The notes under the pieces are model-generated. The model saw only the letters and a list, made by a program, of their open reading frames with translations. It was not told where the DNA came from and did no database searches. From the NCBI GenBank assembly GCA_033065855.1, contig JAVXUO010001127.1:1-64000 (forward strand): 64,000 bases of DNA. Reading direction: 5' to 3'. Shown here one piece after another: positions 56,701 to 64,000 of the stretch. The position numbers were made by a program, and so were the translations under genes. Position 1 is the first letter of the stretch; each line of letters starts with the position of its first letter. Origin of the DNA: Escallonia rubra (Eukaryota > Streptophyta > Magnoliopsida > Escalloniales > Escalloniaceae).

Positions 56701-59700
56701 TTGATCGTTAAAATTAACAAAAGACGAGGAAAAGAAAGATGGTTTTTATAAGTGATATTTACAAAATAGTACCTGTTTACTCCAAAGAAGAATGGAATTT
56801 GGGATTTTGATCAAGGAACTCTCTCGTTGACTTTCTTTTGAAATTTTAATCTTAATTCAGACGAATATGAACCATTCCACTTTTAATTCATGTTTTTAGG
56901 TGATAGTTTGCTGACTAGCTATGAGCAAGATCTGGTGCCGGTGAGCATATGCAAGTGCATCATTTTTGAAAATTACAGGATAAGGGTGCGGCGGGGATAT
57001 GACAAATGTTGTGTATATATTCTTTTTTCTATATTGAATTTCTAAACAGAAACAGGGATAATTTGAATCTTAAGAAAGTGCATAAAACATCATAATTACC
57101 ACCAAATGCGTTATAGTAGAAGTAGCATCGATGCTTCAAAAGTAGCAAAGTGCCAAAGTTCAAACCATTGATAATTACATCATCATAATAACAGTTCCAT
57201 GACAACATAATGATAAAGCAGAATACTTTGTCAAGCATATAAGGAACTTCAATGGCCACAACATCTTCATCTACTTCTCCATTGCCATCATCCGTACGAA
57301 TTATGGCCTGCAATCCGGCTTATCTTCATCTACCTCTCCATCTACCTTCCAGAAGCTGCTGCCAGTGCTCCCTGCACGTCGCTGGTTGTTGCTGGTGACC
57401 GCTGATCATTTCCTCTTGCTGTCGCTTTGCTTTCTCTCTTCCTTTTTCACTTCAAGCCCTAGATCTATTTTTGGTCTCATGAGTTTTTAGGTGTACTAAG
57501 TCTGTTTTAGATTACATGTTTTTTGACCCCTGAAAATTCTCTTAAAAGTTCTGTTTTCACCCCTCAGCTATCCGATACATACCCATGCTCTATCCTACAC
57601 GCATCCAATAGTCAGAATATTCGAAAAGCAATTCAAGGATATTGGACAAGCACCCAGTGCGCACCTGACACACATCTGGTGCTGTTGCTTCAGCCAAAAT
57701 TCCCCACCCGTGCTTCATAGCTGACTAGAGAACCTTTTTGTTGTGTTGAGGGGATGGAGGAGGAAGTTACCTTCATATAATGTTTTAACAACTTCTTTCC
57801 TCTATTCCTCCCTGTCAAGCTGTGTGATAAAGAGAATTACATGCATGGATGTTGATATTAAGTGCAGGAATGGTACAACCTTTTGAGCTGAGTGCAAAGA
57901 AATTCTAGCATCCTGCAGTACGGCTGCATTTGCAATCAAGGATAACGAGTTATCGTGGCACACGCGATGCATGTGCAAAAGTAAAGTTAATGAAATTAAA
58001 TTTAAAAAAAAAAAATTAAACATCGCTTATAAGTTTTTATTGTCACATTTGGTAAAATGAGTGCAGAAATAAAGTTAAATTTGATATATTTACATCATGC
58101 TTGTTATAAAGAAATCAAAATATCAAGCTTGAGTGTGGATATATTTTGACTATATTTTTTGGAATGATTTTCAAATTTTATAAACCAAATATGGCCTCTT
58201 ATATAGTTTATATGAATTTTATCAAAAAGATCAAGAATCACGTGTAAGTATTTATTATCACACTTGGTAAAATAAATTGTAAATTATGAAAACCAAACGT
58301 GTCTAAATATTTACTATTTAAAACTTCTGTTTTGTTTCATTTTTAAGAAAAAGTTACAGGATGCCAAGTGTCAAAATATTAGATGGGTAGTTGTGTAACT
58401 CCAAAAGAGGTGTTACACCAAAAGAAGTTTTCCCTTTGTGTATAGTATAGATAAATAAGTGTATCTTGTATTTTGTTCTACGGAGTTTAAGCTTAGTTGA
58501 TATGTATTTTAACCAAATTCGTGAGTAAGAGATTCGAACGGCAGCAGTGGAGTTATTTGAGAATCCTACAATAGATCAATTTACTCCTATGTGTTAGCTG
58601 ATCATACATATTGGTTTTGTGGATTTATCCAGATGATGTCTGATTTCCACTTGATCTACCTGAAACAGAGGGAATTAGCCAGGCAGATCCTTCTGGAAAT
58701 TGTCAAAAGTGACGTAAAGAGTGATGTTATTTTGAAAAGGGTAGAGTCGGTGCGTGAGTACCTTCTCATTTTCTATAACCATTAAAATGCAGTTGGTTAC
58801 CTTAGCTTTTTTCTACTTTATTCCATCTGAGTTCTCAACATTTGGAAGTTGTTCAAGTGTACTTCGTTTTGACAGAGTATTTGTGACATGAGCAGATCTG
58901 TGAGTTTGCGTTGGTTTTCTAATGTTATTTCTAATGTTTGTTTGCGTTGGTTTTTTTATTTGGTAAGCCTTCAGTTCAATTCATTCGTACTGTTAAATTT
59001 AAATAGTACTTTTCGCCAAGTTGCTTTGGGTATTCTCTCAAGTTTCAGAAACGCTGTCACTCTCGTTTTCTAGTATCTTGGCTCCTAATAAGACAAATAT
59101 TTGCCAATTTTGTTTCAGCTTTTTATCAGACTTGCTCTTCTGTCTGGTTTGAGATGCCATGGCAACATTTTGTTCCTTCCGTGCTTGCTTTTGCCTGTCT
59201 AATAGTTCGATCTCTCATGAGTTTGCTGTATATAATCCATGGCATGTATTGTCTCAGGCCTGAGACAGAGGAGGAAAAGATTTTAAAAGAAGAAATAGAT
59301 GTCCTGAAAAGTGAACTCGAAAAACAATCTGCTTCAAGTGCTGGCAGAGAATCTCTGCAAGGATCTGAAGACCAAACCAGTTTGCATAATCGACTACTTC
59401 TTAAAGAAAGGGACTTGGAACTGTTGATCCGTGAGTTAGATGACAAAGTTCGGTTTGGTCAGAAAGCCATCGAAAGGCCAGGTTCTGGAGCAGGCAGGGC
59501 TGCTAGCTATCCTGAGAGGCCAGGTTCTGGAGCAGGTAGAGCTGCCAGTTACCCGGAGAGGCCAGGTTCTGGAGCAGGCAGGGTTTCAAGCTTTCATGAG
59601 AGGCCAGGTTCTGGAGCAGGTAGGGTTGCTAGCTTTTCCGAACAACCACCATCTCGGTCTGGATCATTTGAAGAATCCAGAAACTTTGAGTTCATGGACA

Positions 59701-60057
59701 GGCCTCGATCGCGTGGTACTGGAGATGCATGGACAAGGCAGGGCGACGACAGAAGAGCTTTTTCAGGTGGCAGGGGAAGGGAATTTTTGGGCAACAGAGA
59801 ATATAGGTATGCACTGTAACGAGTTATGTTTTTGTCATTGATTGTGTGGCATAAACTGTTTTTTGTGGTCTTTTTAATATTCCTCCTGTGTGTATGGATA
59901 GCAGCTGATCTGGTCTACCACCATAACTAGTGCTATCAGTTTTTGCTTTTACGATATCTTTACAGATGTATACGCTTTTGTATAGAACACCTGCTCCGAA
60001 GTGTTAACACATGTCATCCTTGTTATCTGCAGGTCAGGGTCGGGGAACAGATGGTGA
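53785..60057 (+). CDS. EIF4B: eukaryotic translation initiation factor 4B, plant type
   Basis: eIF4B stimulates the eIF4A helicase and binds RNA, eIF4A, eIF3 and poly(A)-binding protein during cytosolic translation initiation. Three exons, 53785-54917, 59258-59806 and 60033-60057, give 568 residues with consistent phase. The start MSKPWGSIGAWAADAERAEA is the conserved plant eIF4B N-terminus. It is followed by SFPSLREAATTKQKKK and TLQEFTLG. Paired modules follow: RADEVDNWALTKKP and RADEVDNWGAGKKP, then RPREEILAEKGLDWKK and KPREVLLQEKGLDWRK. A 15-residue glycine run lies near residues 175-190. The second exon begins RPETEEEKILKEEIDVLKSE, a coiled-coil-like part, and ends in Arg/Gly-rich sequence. 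The last exon codes only for a fragment ending GSGNRW. Intron 1 is 4.3 kb, unusually long beside the others, and shows no extra exon. Reading through its donor would add 12 residues before a stop at 54954. It may be the counterpart of Arabidopsis eIF4B1 (At3g26400, recollection). Confidence 0.95.
59470..59637 (+). repeat. 42-bp coding minisatellite in eIF4B exon 2
   Basis: Four tandem units, each starting near GGCCAGGTTCTGGAGCAGG (59476, 59518, 59560 and 59602), encode ERPGSGAGR followed by five variable residues. All units are exactly 42 bp, so the frame is kept. The first two are nearly identical, which points to recent expansion. Confidence 0.95.
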
Positions 60058-60872
60058 ACATTGGTTCTTGTGGATTCTTTGAGCTATCTTCTACTGTTGA
60101 CAATTAGGCAGAAATAATATTTTGGTCGCAAAAGGTTTCATTTATTTGCTCCCATTTTACTCTCAAGACTGGGGCTAGCATTAATGTGTACTGGCTCGGA
60201 GAAGTCTTCCGTAATTGGTTGTTGTGGCTGAAAACCCTGTAAAATTGCATTCCCCGTCCTTCATTTTTCAGTCTCTCAGGGCAAGGAACGTACTTTCTGT
60301 TTTGCTTTTTAAAGACATCTAATTGATATTAGTCACCCCTATGGTAAGGAACTCACCCCGCAAGATTGTTGTTTTGCCTTGCCTTTATAAATCATAATGC
60401 CATGAGATCATGGCTTGTGTTTGATCTTTTGTGCGAGTCCTTGAATTCTTTGCCCTTGGTGTGTGAAGTTCACTGAGATGTCTATTTTGTAGATAACAGT
60501 GTCCTTGTTCTGCGTAATCCATGTAGAACGTTTGCCATGAGGTACAGGATGTATTGACCAACTCAGTGTTAACCTTCTCATGCCAAATATTGGCCTCTCA
60601 TACTGACTAAATTAGCGTGTGTGTGTGGACTTAGATTTGTAGCCAAGTTCATCAGGCTGCCCTTGCATCTTGTACTAGCAGACTATCAATTGTCACTTAT
60701 CTTTGATGTAAAGACGTACTGATGCTGTAATGAAAATTGCACTCTTGGTGATAGATTATGAGGCAAATCTACGTTGTCTAATTCCAAATGTTCACATCTC
60801 AAATTCTCAATGATCTAGATGATAGTCTTCAATCTTCATTCAATGACGCATGCTTATGGTTGTGATATTTAA
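60058..60872 (+). other. eIF4B 3' UTR and spacer
   Basis: T-rich sequence after the stop codon that probably includes the 3' UTR. I see no other gene or repeat. Confidence 0.5.
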
Positions 60873-60875
60873 TTA

Positions 60876-61867
60876 GGGGCCGTTTGACAGGCTTTTTTTT
60901 TGCTCTTTTTTGACCATCTTTTCTTTTTTTTGGCAAAAGCCCATAATTTCTTGCTGTTTGGTTGGCTTCTCTTTTTTAAAAAAGCCAAAGAGATCAAAAA
61001 AGCCAAGGCCATTTTTAAAAAGAGCTCAAGGCTCTTTTGCTCTTCTCTTTTTCACGCGTGGGCTTCAGCCTCACTAATGAGGTCTCCCATTCGAGCCTCA
61101 CTAGCAACAATTGGTTGTATTTTTGAGTTGGGTATAAAAGCCATTTTTTAACGAAAATTTCATCTCTCTTTCTTCTCTCTCGCCCCCTCCGTCCGAAAGC
61201 CCTACCACCGGCTAGACATCAAACATGGTCGGCGATCGAGGGCGAGCTGGGTTCAACAGATCCCCGAGCTGGGTAGTCATCGGCTTGTTTCTCTAGGGTT
61301 TCTGGGGTTGGTGGGTTTTGGGTGAGCTGGGTTTCGTCGGTGACGGCAGCGGAGAGGGGCTGACGGAGAGACGATCGAGACGATCGAGATCGGTCATGGG
61401 TGAAGGTGTGGCGTATGAGACGATCGAGATCGGTCATGGGTCACCGGTGACTGTTGACCCGTCATGAAATCTGAAAGGATGTTGGCCAGTGGAGTCGTCT
61501 GTTGACCAGCGTCCTCATCGTCGTCGCCAGCAGAGGATGTTGGCCAGTGGAGTCGTTGTCGCCGGTCACTCGCCCATCGTCGTCCGTTGTTGCCTATCCC
61601 CATCGTCGTCGATGAGTGGTGTCAGGCTGTTTGGGTGAGAGAGAGAGTAGCGTAGTGGGAGAGAGAGGAGATGGAAATTGGACACAGAGAGACAGGGCAG
61701 GGATAAAAAAATTAGACACAGTCAAACGCTTGCTCTTTTCTGTTTGTTGAAAAAATAAAGCCTGTCAAACAGCCACCAGTTTTTTAAACTGGTGGAAAAA
61801 AAAACCAAAGCTCTTCTCTTTTTTTTTGTTTATTAACTACAAACTGAAAGCCATACCAAACAGACCC
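60876..61867. mobile_element. PIF/Harbinger-like non-autonomous element, 992 bp
   Basis: It starts GGGGCCGTTTGACAGGC and ends CCATACCAAACAGACCC, the usual imperfect end motif of the Tourist/Harbinger type. TTA stands on both sides (60873-60875 and 61868-61870), the expected 3-bp target duplication. Subterminal T-rich sequence near the left and AAAAGCC-rich sequence near the right are inverted. The GC-richer core (61160-61630) holds only short frames with repeated CGATCGAGATCGG-like pieces, so no transposase is present. Confidence 0.75.
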
Positions 61868-61870
61868 TTA

Positions 61871-62513
61871 GTCTTTTGTTTCTTATTTTCGTTTTGTCAT
61901 TCGGATTCAAGTAGACCTGAAAATCACAAAATCCCAAACTTCAAAACAAACATCAAACCTAACCGTTCGAACCGATAGAGGTCAATTTGATTTGGGATGG
62001 TTCAATTTGCAGTTTATCTTTCAAACCGAACTAAGTCAAATAGCGTTCATGTTTAGTTAAAAATCATAAAAACACAAATAAAAGAAAAAAAAAACGTATA
62101 ATTTGAATATGGTATTGAGGATCAAACATTAAAACACAGAATGGAACTAGTGTATTCAGTTTTGTTCTTTTATGTTACAAGCTTTCTTGTTTGTAGTGCT
62201 ACGTCTTGTTTTTTCGGTTATTGTTTATGATATATAGTCGTATATGAGTCTTTGTATTTTGCTGACAGGGGATAAAGTTTTTTCGCGTAACTTTCGATTT
62301 AATTTCATTTAGAGCTAATGGTTCCGATAACAAGACTGTGAGCCTATCTATTTTTTTTCAAAATGACGTTACTTTTCTTTGTTTATTTCAAAGTGTATTT
62401 GAACTCTTTGCTATAAAAAAAAAAAAAAGGAAAAAAAAGGGAAACCAACTAGATTTATATGCACTTTCGCTGTTTGATAAAAAGTCAGAGAGAGCTACAA
62501 ACAGTCCATTTCC
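61871..62513 (+). other. upstream region of the GDSL gene
   Basis: AT-rich spacer with an A homopolymer at about 62417-62428. No clear TATA box at a fixed distance and no other gene. Confidence 0.45.
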
Positions 62514-64000
62514 ATGGATTGGGCAAGACCCAGTACCCGTGACATCAGCAGGAGATGGAAGGGTCCTTGGGGGCTGAAGAAAAGCGTGGAAGCAGTGGCA
62601 TTAGGGGTCTTCTTGGTTGCTGCTTTCTCAGTTATCGTATCAATTGGACGAAGACGAAGAACACTGGCTCTCAATCGCTCAAGTTATTGTCAGTTCCCGG
62701 CAATCTTCAACTTTGGCGACTCCAATTCCGACACTGGCAGTGTATCAGCTACATTTGGCCGGATTCCTGCCCCCAATGGAATGACCTTCTTCGGCAAACC
62801 TTCCGGCCGGTATTCCGATGGCCGTCTAGTCATTGATTTTTTAGGTAAAGTAAGTTCGTTCATTAGTTATGGGTAGCTCTATTGGCACTCCCTAAATCAG
62901 CAATGGAGTTCATATATTGTCATTTTATGCATGTGAATTTTGTACAACGTGCAATCAATGTTCAGCAGTGCACGGACTGCCAATAGCTATTTAGGCAGCG
63001 TCAATAAGGTACCCTTGATTTTTTGTAGGCAATGCAAGTGTTGATTTGCAGTAATCAAGCTCAACCAACTATTGGCTTAACGGATGTTTTTTGTGCTGAG
63101 CTGTCATAGTTGGATGTAAAAACCCAAATATATTACAAAGTCATCTTCAGAAAAGTTCTAAGCTTTCAGAATCTCACTGTCATTAACAAATCTACACACT
63201 AGTTTTCTTTTCGTAATGAAAAATTTGAATAGAAATGGGCTGTAATTAGAGTTCGGCATTGTTGGATGACTGTTAGATTAGGGTTGATGGCAAACATCTT
63301 GTTCTTCGCTTCTGCTAGTCTCATAGTATAAGTACCTTTGGGGAAATTCTTTAAGGTTGATGTACAGTTAGGCCATTATCTAAATGGAGAAATTAAGGTA
63401 ACAATTTGTAAACTTCAGAACAGATGGCATGGCCACATCCCCTCTTTTTTCATAGTTGGAAATGTGGGTGCGACTTAATGTATTTGCAACGAAAAATGAG
63501 ATAGACTTAGGGTTCTACTTAGATTCTGTTTGAGCCCCTGTTTCTGCGTAATTAGTGTCTTGTGATTGTTTACTTTGTATGCACAGCTGAGAAGTTGGGG
63601 TTACCATACTTGACTGCATATCTGGATTCTGTTGGAGCGGATTTTCAACATGGGGCAAATTTTGCTGCTAGTGGATCTACCATTCAGCCAAATGATGCCA
63701 AGATGTTGAAGGGACGTTTTAATCCCATCTCTCTTAACGTACAGCTTCTGCAGTTTGAACAATTCAAGGCACGCTCTATTGAGTACTACCGTCAAGGTTC
63801 GGGATCTTAAGATTGTCATATGTTTTAATTGAAAATTGAGATAGACACTTATAACATTTCTCCACCACATGGAGAAAAATGAAAAATTTAATTGATCGAA
63901 TATTTGGAGATATTTAATCATGATTTCAGCAACGAGCTCTGACATTAGAAGAAGCCTTCCCAAACCTGAGGATTTCTCAAAAGCTCTTTACACAATGGAT
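62514..64000 (+). CDS. GDSL esterase/lipase (5' part; 3' end off the window)
   Basis: A SGNH/GDSL hydrolase, a large plant family of esterases and lipases that are mostly secreted. Three exons are visible: 62514-62844, 63587-63796 and 63930-64000, giving 204 residues before the edge. Block I reads FNFGDSNSDTG at residues 65-75, with Ser70 the catalytic serine. ANFAASGSTI in exon 2 is block II, with the oxyanion glycine. The last bases code for KALYTMD, which in the family immediately precedes the block III IGQND motif, so the gene clearly continues. The N-terminus has about 25 basic residues' worth of sequence before a hydrophobic stretch (residues 26-44), so it may act as a membrane anchor and not a standard signal peptide. 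The substrate cannot be inferred. Confidence 0.93.

Overview
This window is nuclear DNA from a flowering plant, most likely a eudicot. The genes have many short GT-AG introns in AT-rich sequence, the products belong to plant families, and the gaps hold plant-type LTR retrotransposons, a LINE remnant and MITEs. I cannot name the species. I saw no tRNA, rRNA, CRISPR array or prokaryotic operon.

Nine protein-coding genes or gene parts are supported; one of them is a LINE-derived reading frame. From left to right they are: coilin (minus, 3' end off the left edge), mitochondrial ribosomal protein bS21m (minus), an O-fucosyltransferase family protein (plus), a GH27 melibiase like Arabidopsis APSE (plus), a plastid SufE-type sulfur acceptor (plus), the nitrate-transport partner NRT3/NAR2 (plus), a 5'-truncated LINE carrying zf-RVT and RNase H (minus), translation initiation factor eIF4B (plus), and a GDSL esterase/lipase (plus, cut by the right edge). 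Exon structures were built by hand from splice sites and reading phase. Every coding junction keeps frame; the spliced totals are 106, 541, 643, 228, 203 and 568 residues for the complete non-TE genes.

The spaces between genes are filled by mobile DNA. At 12.3-14.8 kb and 50.9-52.3 kb there are two copies of a GC-rich LTR family, the first expanded by 27-bp and 169-bp tandem repeats. At 21.3-28.6 kb a decayed minus-strand Ty3/Gypsy element, with PBS, PPT and protease remnant, contains a 2.5-kb solo LTR with a perfect 5-bp target duplication and a 424-bp MITE. A TRIM-like element lies at 47.4-47.9 kb, a Mutator-type MITE with perfect 9-bp target duplications at 48.7 kb, and a PIF/Harbinger-like element with TTA duplications at 60.9-61.9 kb.

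The genes do not form a pathway: they are housekeeping genes for RNA biology, mitochondrial and cytosolic translation, glycan metabolism, Fe-S assembly and nitrate uptake. The order bS21m - O-fucosyltransferase - melibiase - eIF4B resembles, from memory, a run of neighbouring genes on Arabidopsis chromosome 3, so the block looks like ancestral microsynteny loosened by insertions. I found no convincing undescribed system. The most notable signals are a tandem exon-plus-intron duplication and a 32-nt microexon in coilin, a final coding exon of only 10 nt in bS21m, a GC-AG intron in the melibiase, and the palindromic MITE.
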